DNA from: Actinomycetes bacterium
GTDB taxonomy: Bacteria > Actinomycetota > Actinomycetes > Propionibacteriales > Nocardioidaceae
Direction: 5' to 3'
Length of the DNA stretch: 64,000 nt
Assembly: GCA_023396115.1 (NCBI GenBank)
Contig: JAEWXC010000051.1
Span: 1 to 64,000 of the forward strand
The position numbers and the translations under genes were made by a program. Below, piece after piece: positions 20,715 to 29,366 of the stretch. Below the pieces are notes generated by a model that saw only the letters and a program-made list of their open reading frames with translations, made no database searches and was not told the origin of the DNA. Numbering within the stretch: the first letter of the stretch is position 1; every line of letters starts with the position of its first letter.

Positions 20715-22066
20715 CAGGACACCTCCCCGGCACCCGGGGTGATCGTGGTGAGGGCGACCCGGTCGACCCGCAGGCCGTCCATCCGCTCCACCACCAGCAA
20801 CACCAGCTGGTCGGCCGGTTCGTCGGGGTCACGGTGGTCGGGGACCACGACCTCGCAGCGGTCCCCCACGGCCGGGATCCGGCCGAGCTGGTGCATGATC
20901 AGGCCGCCGAGCGTGTCGTACTCCGCGTCGGTGGGCAGCGCCACCGACGTGGCGTCCTCGACCTCGTCGGGCCGCAGCAGCCCCGACAGCGACCAGCTGC
21001 CGTCGCCGCGCCGCACCGCACGGGCCCGGTGCCGGTCGTGCTCGTCGGCGATGTCCCCGACGATCTCCTCGACCAGGTCCTCCAGGGTCACCACCCCGGC
21101 GAAACCGCCGTACTCGTCCAGCACGACGGCCATCTGGAAGCCGTCACCGCGCAGCAGCGACAGCAGCGGGTCCAGCCGCAGCGAGTCGGGCACGACGATC
21201 GGGTTGATCATCACCTTCTTGACCCGGGTGGTGGCCCGTTCGGCCGGCGGCAGCCCCACGACGTGCTTGACGTGCACCAGGCCGACGACGTTCTCCTCGT
21301 CGTCGAGCACCGGGAACCGGGAGTTGCCGGTCTGGCGCGCCAGCTCGACCACCTCGCTGGCCCGGTCCGAGGCCTCGACCTGGTGGACCCGGACCCGCGG
21401 GGTCATGATCTCGCCGGCGGTGCGGGTGCCGAACTGCACCGAGCGCTCGACCAGTTCGGCGGTGTCGGCGTCCAGGGTGCCCTGGACCGCGGAGCGTGCG
21501 ACCAAGGAGGCGAGCTCGCTGGAGGACCGCGCCGAGCGCAGCTCCTCCTGGGGTTCGACGCCGAGGCGACGGATCAGCGAGTTGGCGGAGTTGTTGAGGA
21601 ACCGGATCGGCCCGCGCACCACGGAGGTGAACCCGCGCTGGAACCCGACCGTGGCCCGGGCCGTGGCCAGGGGCATCGCGATCGCCAGGTTCTTGGGCAC
21701 CAGTTCACCGAAGACCATGGTCAGCACCGTGCCGATGGCCATGCCCAGCGCGACCGAGACCGGGCTGACCGCTCCGGCGGGCACCCCGAGGGCCTCGAGC
21801 GGGTCGCGGACCAGGGTCGCGATCGCCGGTTCGGCCAGGAACCCGATGGCCAGGTTGGTCACGGTGATCCCGACCTGGGCGCCGGAGAGCTGGGTGGAGA
21901 GCTGGCTCAACCCGACCCGGACCCCGGCGGCCTTGCGGTCCCCGGCCGCGGCGGCCCGGTCGACGGCGCCACGGTCCACGGTGACCAGGGAGAACTCGGC
22001 GGCCACGAAAAGACCACAGGCCGCGACCAGCAACAGCGCGAGCCCGAGCAGCAACCAGGCCGTCAC
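20714..22066 (-). CDS. CNNM/CBS/CorC-HlyC membrane protein
   Basis: A 450-aa protein with a CNNM transmembrane domain (GLFVAAEFSLVTVDR near the N-terminus; GELVPKNLAIAMPL near residue 120), two CBS motifs (including MAVVLDEYGGFAGVVTLEDL) and a C-terminal CorC_HlyC domain. Probably a divalent cation transporter or its regulator. GTG start at 22066. It is a paralogue of the genes at 19650 and 49985. Confidence 0.88.
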   Translation of the reverse strand: MTAWLLLGLALLLVAACGLFVAAEFSLVTVDRGAVDRAAAAGDRKAAGVRVGLSQLSTQLSGAQVGITVTNLAIGFLAEPAIATLVRDPLEALGVPAGAVSPVSVALGMAIGTVLTMVFGELVPKNLAIAMPLATARATVGFQRGFTSVVRGPIRFLNNSANSLIRRLGVEPQEELRSARSSSELASLVARSAVQGTLDADTAELVERSVQFGTRTAGEIMTPRVRVHQVEASDRASEVVELARQTGNSRFPVLDDEENVVGLVHVKHVVGLPPAERATTRVKKVMINPIVVPDSLRLDPLLSLLRGDGFQMAVVLDEYGGFAGVVTLEDLVEEIVGDIADEHDRHRARAVRRGDGSWSLSGLLRPDEVEDATSVALPTDAEYDTLGGLIMHQLGRIPAVGDRCEVVVPDHRDPDEPADQLVLLVVERMDGLRVDRVALTTITPGAGEVS

Positions 22067-22488
22067 CCCACACCTCCGGTGGCGTCAGTGCGGGTCGGGG
22101 GGCACGAGCAACAGGAGCCGTCCATCGGCTGGTGGGTGTCCTTCATTCGGTGACGTTGGCCGAAGTCTAGGGGGCACCCGGTACCCGGCCTGCCTCCTGC
22201 GCCGATCCCCGTCCGGACGCACCTCGCCCCGTGGGGCCCTTCAGGGCCGACCCACCGGAGCTCGGGCACCCGGTGATCGAGCCGCCCTGTAACTCAGCCG
22301 CCTCCGGTGACTGCGCCGCCCCCGGTGATCGAGTCGCCCCGGTGATCGAGTCGCCCCGGTGATCGAGCCCGTCCCCGGTGATCGAGCTTGCCGAGATCCC
22401 CCGGGCCCCGTGGCGAGCTTGCCCCCGGTGATCGAGCTTGCCGAGATCTCCCGAGCCCCGCGCCCGCCACGTGGCAGCCCGGAGCGGA
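22067..22488. other. 422-bp gene-free stretch
   Basis: No coding frame is supported. The left part (22067-22260) should hold the promoter of the CNNM operon. The right part is filled by the CCGGTGATCGAG repeat cluster described separately, which lies beyond the 3' end of pafC. Confidence 0.6.
22270..22448. repeat. cluster of CCGGTGATCGAG repeats
   Basis: The 12-mer CCGGTGATCGAG occurs six times exactly, starting at 22270, 22322, 22339, 22356, 22375 and 22425. Two copies extend to a 24-bp unit that continues CTTGCCGAGATC (22375-22398, 22425-22448). GATCGAGCTTGCCGAGATC has partial dyad symmetry, like the dispersed palindromic elements seen between genes in many high-GC actinobacteria. No open frame covers it. 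Confidence 0.75.
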
Positions 22489-23472
22489 TCAGGGCTGGAC
22501 GGAGTGGTGCGCCAGCAGGTCAGCGGCCAGCGCGGGGATCCCGGCGACGAGTCCGGGCGGGTCGAGGACGACCGCGTCCTCCCCGGCGCTCAGCGCCAGC
22601 AGCGCCACCCGCTGCTCGACCGGCGGCAGCATCTCCAGGTCCAGGGTGACGTCCTGCTCGCCGTCGCTGACCACCCGGATCGACTCGGCGTACATGTCCG
22701 CCGCCCACCGGGCCGCGTGCGGGATCCGGACCCGGACGCCGGTGGTGGCCCGCTGGTCGGCGAGCCGCTCCTCGAGCCGGTCGGGGTCGGTGAACGTCTC
22801 GTCGGTGGTCTCGACGCTGCGGATGTTGGAGAGCAGGAAGGTGCGCATCCGGCCGTTGTCGTCCAGCGGGCCGGCGTCGACCTCCCAGCCGCGCCGGGTC
22901 TGCACCAGCCGGTAGGGCTCGATCACCCGGTCCCCGGTGCCGACCCGCCACGAGTTGGAGTAGCCGATCCGGACCCGGGTCCGCTGCTCGCGGGCGGTCT
23001 GGAGCTCGGCCAGGTGGCCGGCACGCAGCGGCGAGGTGGCCACCGGCTCCTGCCCGAACAGGGTCGCGGTCAGCACCTCGACCGCTTCGCGCAGGTCCTG
23101 GTCGTCGGGGGTGACGTCGAGCAGGGCCTGCGCGGCGGTGTAGATCAGCCCCAGCTCGGCCCCGTCGACGAGTTCGACCCCGAGCTCCTCGGAGGCCCGC
23201 TCGTCGATGATCTGCACGACGGTGGCCACGTTCGGGTCGATGTCGTCGTTGCCGTCGGCGGAGGTGAAGCGCAGGTCAGCGGGGCGGGACAGCCCGAGCA
23301 TGCCGGCGTGGTCGGCGGTGAAGTAGGCCAGCAGGTCCTGGCGCAGCTCGTCGGGGTCCACGCCAAGTCGCTCACCCAGGTCCGAGAGCGCCATCCCCTC
23401 GGGGTTCTCGGCGAGCAGCTGGAAGACGTGCGGCAGCCGGGCGAACCGCTGGACGTACTTCGGGGGCGCCAT
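22489..23472 (-). CDS. pafC: WYL-domain regulator PafC
   Basis: A 327-aa protein with an N-terminal winged helix (YVQRFARLPHVFQLLAENP, then ALSDLGERLGVDPDEL), a central WYL domain (RVRIGYSNSW, VIEPYRLVQTRRGWEVDAG) and the C-terminal WCX region. In mycobacteria PafB and PafC form a complex that activates the LexA-independent DNA damage response. ATG at 23472 shares one base with the pafB stop (TGATG). Here the pair is not next to proteasome genes, unlike in Mycobacterium. Confidence 0.9.
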   Translation of the reverse strand: MAPPKYVQRFARLPHVFQLLAENPEGMALSDLGERLGVDPDELRQDLLAYFTADHAGMLGLSRPADLRFTSADGNDDIDPNVATVVQIIDERASEELGVELVDGAELGLIYTAAQALLDVTPDDQDLREAVEVLTATLFGQEPVATSPLRAGHLAELQTAREQRTRVRIGYSNSWRVGTGDRVIEPYRLVQTRRGWEVDAGPLDDNGRMRTFLLSNIRSVETTDETFTDPDRLEERLADQRATTGVRVRIPHAARWAADMYAESIRVVSDGEQDVTLDLEMLPPVEQRVALLALSAGEDAVVLDPPGLVAGIPALAADLLAHHSVQP

Positions 23473-24419
23473 CACAGACCTGCCATCGTCGTGAGGTCCG
23501 CGAGCAGCTCGTCGCGGAACTCGGGTGGACCGGCGACCCGGACCCGGGTGCCGAGCTCGTAGAGCCGGGTGCGCAGCGCCTTGCGGTGCGTGACCGTGTA
23601 GACCAGACGGACCTCACCGTCCTCGGTGCTCCTCTGGCTGGTCGGCGTGCCCAGCCAGCGCCGCACGTCGGGCACGAACTCCTCGGCCGCCACGAGCTCC
23701 ACGTCGACCGGGTCGTCGATCAGCCAGGCCATCGGGTGCAGCCGCGGGCGCGGGACCTCCTCCGGCGCGGTGGCGCTGCGCGGGGCGCCGGCGCGCACCT
23801 GGGACATCCGGCTGACCACGAACATCTTCACCGTCTCGCCGTCGACCTCCTGCCCGGCCAGGTACCAGCGGTTGTTGCGGGCGTGCATCCCGGCGGGGTG
23901 CACCACCCGCTCGCGGCCGTTGTAGCGGAACGTCAGCAGGGCGCGGGTCTGCACGGCCCGGCCGACGACGTCGAGCTCGGGGGCCAGGGATGCCTGGGTG
24001 ACGCGGGCCTCGACGGTCCCCGCGGCTCGCTCGGCGTCGAGCCCGAGCTGCTCGGCCAGGTCGTCCCGGTCGGCGACCAGGGCAGCCCGGCGCAGGGCGG
24101 CCTGCTGGGGCGGGGTGAGCTGCACCCGGAGCCGGCTGTCCCCGTTGGTCATCCGGTAGCGCCCGTCCTCGCCGACCTCGGCCACGTTGTCGATCTGCCA
24201 GCCCAGGCCGCGCAGGTGGCGGAAGTCCCGGGCCAGCTGGCTGGCCGGGTCCGCGGCGTCGTCCGGGAACCGGGCGATGGTCAGCAGTTCGGCGGTGGAC
24301 AGCCCCACCTTGCCCGCGGCACGCAGTGCCACGGTGAGGCGGATCAGCCGCTCCATGGCCTGGCGCTGCTTGCCGATCGGTGCGCTCTCGCCTGTGTTCA
24401 CGGGGTCAGTGTGTCCCAT
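23472..24419 (-). CDS. pafB: WYL-domain regulator PafB
   Basis: A 315-aa paralogue of PafC. It has an N-terminal helix-turn-helix (MERLIRLTVALRAAGKVGLSTAEL), a WYL domain (LLTFRYNGRERVVHPAGMH, NNRWYLAGQEV) and a WCX region. It probably acts as a complex with PafC in the DNA-damage response. The ATG at 24419 adds about 20 residues before the first helix; a later start at the MERLIRL methionine is possible. Confidence 0.9.
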   Translation of the reverse strand: MGHTDPVNTGESAPIGKQRQAMERLIRLTVALRAAGKVGLSTAELLTIARFPDDAADPASQLARDFRHLRGLGWQIDNVAEVGEDGRYRMTNGDSRLRVQLTPPQQAALRRAALVADRDDLAEQLGLDAERAAGTVEARVTQASLAPELDVVGRAVQTRALLTFRYNGRERVVHPAGMHARNNRWYLAGQEVDGETVKMFVVSRMSQVRAGAPRSATAPEEVPRPRLHPMAWLIDDPVDVELVAAEEFVPDVRRWLGTPTSQRSTEDGEVRLVYTVTHRKALRTRLYELGTRVRVAGPPEFRDELLADLTTMAGL

Positions 24420-24461
24420 CCGGGCCGGGCGCGGGGGCGGGAAGCGCCGGTGCGGGGACCG

Positions 24462-25355
24462 TCACACGCCTGGCGTCGCGGCGTTCTCGCGGGTGGTCGG
24501 GGCGGCGGTGTTGCGGGTGACGGCCCAGCCGAACAGCGGCGCCAGCACGTACATGACGACCGAGTAGACGGCCGCGGGGATCGCGACGGTGCCGTTGTCG
24601 AGGACGGCCAGGGCGATGGTCAGCGCGATGGTGGTGTTGTGGATGCCGACCTCCATCGAGCAGGCCACGGCCTGGGCCTGGCCGAGCCGCAGCGCCTTGG
24701 CCACCAGGTACCCGAGGGTGAGGCTGATCAGGCAGACCAGGGCCACGACCAGGCCGACGTCGGCGAAGTACTCGCCGATGTTGTCCTTCTCCCCCACGAT
24801 CGCCCCGACGGCGACGATGACCAGGACGACGATGGAGAAGATCCGCACCGGCTTGTCGGCGGCGCGGGCCCGCTCCTCCTGCAGGTGCCGGACCACCATG
24901 CCCAGCGCGACCGGGATCAGCACGATGGCGATGACCTGCAGCACCTTGCCGAACTGCAGCCCGAGCTCGCCGTCGGCGTCGAAGTGGTCGATCGCGAAGT
25001 TGGTGACCAGCGGGATGGTGAACGCCGCGAGCACCGAGTTGATCGCGGTCAGGGAGATGTTGAGCGCCACGTCCCCGCGGAACAGGTGGCTGAACAGGTT
25101 GGCCGTGGTGCCACCGGGTGAGGCCACCAGCAGCATCACACCGACCGCGAGCAGCGGCGGCAGGTCGAAGAGCACCACGAGCCCGAAGGTGATCGCCGGC
25201 AGCACCACCACCTGCACCACGAGCGCGGCCACGACCGCCTTGGGGCTGCGTGCCACCCGCGCGAAGTCGCCGGGCGTGAGCGCCAGCCCCAGGCCGAACA
25301 TGATGATGGCGAGCGCGATCGGCAGGCCCACGGTGATGAGCGGTGACTGGTCCAT
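24462..25355 (-). CDS. bile acid:sodium symporter (BASS) family transporter
   Basis: A 297-aa membrane protein with 8 to 10 hydrophobic helices. BASS-family motifs are visible: FGLGLALTPGDF near the N-terminus, VASPGGTTANLFSHL (about residues 76-90) and SMEVGIHNTTIALTIA in the second half. Members import organic anions with sodium; the bacterial substrates vary and cannot be assigned here. It is divergent from the acyl-CoA ligase gene. Confidence 0.9.
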   Translation of the reverse strand: MDQSPLITVGLPIALAIIMFGLGLALTPGDFARVARSPKAVVAALVVQVVVLPAITFGLVVLFDLPPLLAVGVMLLVASPGGTTANLFSHLFRGDVALNISLTAINSVLAAFTIPLVTNFAIDHFDADGELGLQFGKVLQVIAIVLIPVALGMVVRHLQEERARAADKPVRIFSIVVLVIVAVGAIVGEKDNIGEYFADVGLVVALVCLISLTLGYLVAKALRLGQAQAVACSMEVGIHNTTIALTIALAVLDNGTVAIPAAVYSVVMYVLAPLFGWAVTRNTAAPTTRENAATPGV

Positions 25356-25564
25356 GGTGGTGCAGTCAAGCCGAAGTGGTGACGTGTGTCACCCGAACCG
25401 CCGAGGATTGCCCGCAGCGTGGTCACCCGGTGGCCCACCTGCCGGTGCGACATGGGGAGCTCACCCCATCTCGACCGGCTCGTCGCGATCTCCCGCGGTT
25501 CCCAGTCCCGGCCAGCGGAGCGGACCCGCGCGGGGCGCGAGGTGGTCTGGCAGATTCACGCCCC

Positions 25565-27238
25565 ATGACGTCCACCACAGTTCCCGAGGTCCCCCACGCC
25601 ACGATGGCCGAGCTCTTCCTCACCCGCGCCGAGGACGACAATCCCGGCCTGCTGTTCGAGGACGACCGGTGGAGTTGGCGTGAGGTGCTCCGCGAGGCTG
25701 CGGTCCGTTCCGCGGTGCACCAGGAGCTGCGTCCCACCGACCGCCCCTGGCATGTGGGCGTGCTGCTGGAGAACAGCCCCGAGTACATCTTCCAGATCGC
25801 TGGCGCGGCGTTCAGCGGCGCCACCGTGGTCGGCATCAACCCGACCCGTCGCGGTGCCGAGCTGGCCCTGGACATCCGCGCCACGCACGTGGACACGATC
25901 TTCGTCGACGCCACCTACGCCGACCTGCTCGAGGGCATCGACCACGGCGCCCAGCGGGTGGTGCGGGTCGACTCCCCCGAGTACGCCGAGATGCTGGCCC
26001 GGCACGCCGACGCGCCGCTGGAGCCCACCCCCGAGGCGCTGGACCCGGCCACCACCCTGGTGCTGCTGTTCACCTCGGGCTCGACCGGTGCACCCAAGGC
26101 CGTGATCTGCTCGACGCGACGCTGGGCGTTCGTCAGCCAGATCAACCCGATGATGTTCAACTACGGCGAGGTCGCCTACAACGCGATGCCGCTGTTCCAC
26201 GGCAACGCACTGATGAGCGCCTGGGGCCCGTGCGTGAAGGGTGGCGCCGCGCTGGCGCTGCGCCGCAAGTTCTCCGCCTCGGGGTTCCTGCCCGACATCC
26301 AGAAGTTCGGTGCCACGTTCTTCAACTACGTGGGGCGTTCGCTGGCCTACATCCTGGCCCAGCCCGAGGTGCCCGGTGAGTCCGACAACCAGCTGAAGTT
26401 CGGCTTCGGCACCGAGGCCTCCACCCGGGACCGCGCCGAGTTCCTGCGCCGCTTCGGTGCCCCGGTCTTCGAGTCGTACGGCTCGTCGGAGGGCGCCTGC
26501 TACATCATCACCAACGAGTCGACCCCCGAGGGCGCGCTCGGTCTCCCGCAGATCGGCCACCACCCGCAGGTCTGGAACCCCGAGGGCCAGGAGTGCCCGC
26601 CGGCCGAGTTCGACGACAACGGGATGCTGCTCAACCCCGAGCAGGCCATCGGCGAGATCGTCTCCCTGGACGCGGCCGCCAAGTTCGAGGGCTACTACAA
26701 CAACCCCGAGGCGAGCGCGGAGAAGCTGCGCGACGGCCACTTCTTCACCGGTGACCTGGCCTACCGCGACGCCGAGGGCTACTTCTACTTCGCCGGTCGG
26801 ACCGCCGACTGGATCCGGGTGGACTCGGAGAACTTCGCCGCGGCCCCGGTCGAGCGGATCGTCGCCCGCTTCCCGGGCGTGGCGGTGGCTGCCGTCTACC
26901 CGGTCCCCGACCCGCAGACCGGTGACCAGGTGATGGCCACGGTGCAGATGGTGGTCGACGCCGACTTCGACCCGGACGCCTTCACCACGTTCCTGGCCGA
27001 GCAGCCCGACCTGGGCACCAAGTGGGCTCCCCGGCTGATCCGGATCACCGCCGCGCTGCCGGTCACCGCGACCAGCAAGGTGGACAAGCCGAAGCTGCGC
27101 CGGATGCTCTGGGGCGGCGACGAGCCGGTCTTCGAGCGCCTGCGCGACGGCTCCTACCGCCAGCTCGACGGCGAGGCCCGCGAGAAGCTGGCCGCCGAGT
27201 TCGCCGAGCACGGCCGGGCCCAGCTGATCCAGGCCTGA
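25565..27238 (+). CDS. acyl-CoA ligase (FadD/AMP-dependent synthetase family)
   Basis: A 557-aa adenylate-forming enzyme that activates a carboxylic acid, probably a fatty or steroid side-chain acid, as acyl-AMP and then acyl-CoA. The AMP-binding P-loop reads LLFTSGSTGAPKAV (about residues 171-184). Later motifs are FESYGSSEG, TGDLAYRDAEGYFYFAGR and the C-terminal TSKVDKPKLRRM with the catalytic Lys. It resembles FadD17-like enzymes in overall layout, but that subtype is a guess. ATG at 25565 starts close to the first domain; the upstream open frame has no similarity. Confidence 0.88.
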   Translation: MTSTTVPEVPHATMAELFLTRAEDDNPGLLFEDDRWSWREVLREAAVRSAVHQELRPTDRPWHVGVLLENSPEYIFQIAGAAFSGATVVGINPTRRGAELALDIRATHVDTIFVDATYADLLEGIDHGAQRVVRVDSPEYAEMLARHADAPLEPTPEALDPATTLVLLFTSGSTGAPKAVICSTRRWAFVSQINPMMFNYGEVAYNAMPLFHGNALMSAWGPCVKGGAALALRRKFSASGFLPDIQKFGATFFNYVGRSLAYILAQPEVPGESDNQLKFGFGTEASTRDRAEFLRRFGAPVFESYGSSEGACYIITNESTPEGALGLPQIGHHPQVWNPEGQECPPAEFDDNGMLLNPEQAIGEIVSLDAAAKFEGYYNNPEASAEKLRDGHFFTGDLAYRDAEGYFYFAGRTADWIRVDSENFAAAPVERIVARFPGVAVAAVYPVPDPQTGDQVMATVQMVVDADFDPDAFTTFLAEQPDLGTKWAPRLIRITAALPVTATSKVDKPKLRRMLWGGDEPVFERLRDGSYRQLDGEAREKLAAEFAEHGRAQLIQA

Positions 27239-27257
27239 CCGCTCACCCGCGACGCCG

Positions 27258-27413
27258 ACCGGGCACTTGCGCGACGCTGACCGGGCACTTGCGCGCCGAC
27301 CGGGCACTTGCGTGGCAGTGACCGGGCACTTGCGCGCCGACCGGGCACTTCCGTGGCCGTGACCGGGCACTTCCGTGGCGCTCACCGGGCACTTGTGCGC
27401 CGACCGGGAACCC
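27258..27413. repeat. periodic ACCGGGCACTT repeat array
   Basis: ACCGGGCACTT occurs seven times exactly (starts 27258, 27280, 27299, 27321, 27340, 27362, 27384), with a degenerate eighth copy at 27403. Start-to-start distances are 22, 19, 22, 19, 22, 22 and 19 bp, set by spacers of 11 or 8 nt (GCGCGCCG being the usual 8-nt spacer). The array lies in the gap between two convergent genes and covers most of it. It is not a CRISPR: spacers are too short and similar to each other. Confidence 0.85.
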
Positions 27414-27459
27414 CCGTGGGGCGCTGCACCCGTTGCAAACCCCGGCGTCGGGGTGCTGC

Positions 27460-28191
27460 TCAGGAACTGAGCGGCACCTCGACGCCGTGTTCCATCAGGG
27501 CCTCGGGGTCGATCTCACCGGACAGCATCCGGGCGACGGTCTCGGTGTCGAGGACGGGGCGCACGTCGTTCTTGCCGACCCAGCCCACCCCGGGCTCCAG
27601 GCGGCGCACCACCTTGGCGGGGATGCCGGCGACGACGGTGTGGTCGGGCACGTCGCCGCGGACCACGGAACCAGCGCCGACGGTGACGTTGCGCCCGATG
27701 GTGGTGCCGGGCAGGATCACCGCGCCGTGGCCGATCCAGGACCCTGACCCGATCCGGACCGGCTGGTGGGACCCCATCTGGTCCCCGATCGGGGTGTGCG
27801 GGTCCTGGTAGCCGTGCGAGGAGTCGGAGACGAACACCGACTGGCCGAACCAGACGTCGTCACCGATCTCGATGCCGGCGTGCGCGGTGAAGGTGCACCG
27901 GGCACCCACGACGCACCGGTCGCCGATCACCAGACCCCGCTCGGGGATCCCGGGGTCACCGGGGCCGTAGCCGACCGAGAGGGTGCAGTGCCGCCCGACC
28001 AAGGTGTCAGTGCCCAGGTGGATCGACTGCTCGCCCAGAATCGTGGCCTGAGGGAACGCGATCATGGTCCCGGTGCCGAACGACCCGAAGCGCCGGGCCC
28101 ACGGGGTACTGGGGCTGATCGAGCCCACCCACTCCACTGCTCGGTGCAGCGCGTGGAAGCCGGGGCTCAGCAGGGTTCGCAACAGGGGCAC
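27460..28191 (-). CDS. left-handed beta-helix (hexapeptide) acyltransferase
   Basis: A 243-aa protein dominated by hexapeptide repeats (for example VVGARCTFTAHAGIEIGDDV, then IGHGAVILPGTTIGRNVTVG) forming a left-handed beta-helix. A SDSSHGYQDP segment holds a candidate catalytic His. The GSVVRGDVPDHTVVAGIPAK end is typical of maltose/galactoside O-acetyltransferase-like enzymes. The acceptor is unknown; cell-surface sugar modification is a reasonable guess. GTG start at 28191. Confidence 0.85.
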   Translation of the reverse strand: MPLLRTLLSPGFHALHRAVEWVGSISPSTPWARRFGSFGTGTMIAFPQATILGEQSIHLGTDTLVGRHCTLSVGYGPGDPGIPERGLVIGDRCVVGARCTFTAHAGIEIGDDVWFGQSVFVSDSSHGYQDPHTPIGDQMGSHQPVRIGSGSWIGHGAVILPGTTIGRNVTVGAGSVVRGDVPDHTVVAGIPAKVVRRLEPGVGWVGKNDVRPVLDTETVARMLSGEIDPEALMEHGVEVPLSS

Positions 28192-28247
28192 GGTGCCGCA
28201 CTCTAGTCGCGGTCACCGGCCCCTGCCCCGGTTGTGTCCGATCCCGT

Positions 28248-29183
28248 TCAGTTGCCGGTGGTGCTCCAGTGCCAAGCCTCCGAGGGGAGGTTCTTCAGGC
28301 CGTAGTTGCGGGCGTTGGCCGCGAGCCAGTTGAACGCGCTCCTGCTGAGCGAGTTGCCGGCGGAGTTGAAGTCGATCGCCGTGCCGCGCTCGTGGTTGGA
28401 CCTGCCCGGTCGGGCCGTCGGCGGACGGCACTGGCTGGAGGCCTTCTGGTAGATCTCCCACTTGCTCGTGCCGCAGTGCTTCTTGCGGAGCGCGACCTGC
28501 TGGTCGTAGGTGCGGAAGCCCCAACCACCCAGGACGTGACCGTCGCGCTTGGCGTCGGCGTACAGGCGGGTCAGGTCGGCGGCCAGGCACTTGTGCACCC
28601 GGGTGGTGCCGTGGCCAGCGGTGACCACGGTGGTGTGCTCGATGCTGACCCCGGTGGTGACGTTGTCGCAGTTGCGCACGGCCGGGTTCATCTCCCGCGC
28701 CGGCGACCCGGCGAGGTACTGCCAGCTCCGGGAGCCGACGCGATTCTTCTCGCCCTTGATGCCCTTCTTCTTCTGGAACGCGGCGAGGGCGGCCTTGGTC
28801 CGGGCACCGAAGTCACCGTCGACCTTGAGGCCGTAGCCGTACTTGTTGAGCAGGACCTGGGCGGCCCGCACGTACCGGTTCTTGTCACCGGCCTCGACCG
28901 TCTTGACCAGCTTCGACCAGGTGTCCTTGCCGACGATGCCGTCGTCGTCGAGCTTCTTCTTGCGCTGGAACGCCTTCGTCTTGGCCTTCGTGTCGCGTCC
29001 GAAGCGCCCGTCGACATCCGTGGCGAACCCGCGAGCCGTCAGCAGGTGCTGGACCGCCATCGCGTGGGCTCCGCGGCTGCCCTTGCTGAGCACGGGCCAG
29101 GCCGGCTCGGACTGGGCGGGGGCGGACCCCACGGCGACCATGAGGCCCAGCCCGAGGGCGAGGGCCAGGAGGATGCGTCTCAT
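28248..29183 (-). CDS. secreted peptidase M15 with two peptidoglycan-binding domains
   Basis: A 311-aa exported protein. It has a signal peptide (RRILLALALGLGLMVAVGSA, cleavage after APAQSEPA likely), two PG_binding_1 domains (GRFGRDTKAKTKAFQRKKKL and GDFGARTKAALAAFQKKKG), then an M15 zinc DD/LD-peptidase domain. The metal and catalytic motifs are SNHERGTAIDF and EAWHWS. It probably trims cell-wall peptides. An AGGAG site precedes both the ATG at 29183 and a GTG one codon earlier. It is a close paralogue of the gene at 29367, in tandem on the same strand. Confidence 0.87.
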   Translation of the reverse strand: MRRILLALALGLGLMVAVGSAPAQSEPAWPVLSKGSRGAHAMAVQHLLTARGFATDVDGRFGRDTKAKTKAFQRKKKLDDDGIVGKDTWSKLVKTVEAGDKNRYVRAAQVLLNKYGYGLKVDGDFGARTKAALAAFQKKKGIKGEKNRVGSRSWQYLAGSPAREMNPAVRNCDNVTTGVSIEHTTVVTAGHGTTRVHKCLAADLTRLYADAKRDGHVLGGWGFRTYDQQVALRKKHCGTSKWEIYQKASSQCRPPTARPGRSNHERGTAIDFNSAGNSLSRSAFNWLAANARNYGLKNLPSEAWHWSTTGN

Positions 29184-29311
29184 CACCGGTTGCTCCTGTT
29201 CTGCACGGCCGGCGGCTCCCCGATGAGGCGTCGGTCCTGCCCGCCCGTTCCGCGGACGACCCGGCCCACGCTAGGTCGGTCGGGGACGTCCGCACAGGGT
29301 CCGGAGACCCA

Positions 29312-29344
29312 ACCGGGTCGGGAGGTGTGCCCTCCCGACCCGGT
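29312..29344 (-). terminator. strong hairpin downstream of the M15 gene at 29367
   Basis: A perfect 14-bp stem (29312-29325 with 29331-29344) encloses a 5-nt loop. It begins 23 bp after the stop of the upstream M15 gene and lies before the next gene's promoter region. No T run follows, as is common for high-GC terminators. Confidence 0.65.
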
Positions 29345-29366
29345 CGGTGTTGCGGTGCAGCGTCGG

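Noticed and set aside
27258..27413. Repeat array as a CRISPR
   Set aside because: Units are 11 bp with 8- or 11-nt similar spacers, no cas genes nearby; it does not fit CRISPR geometry.
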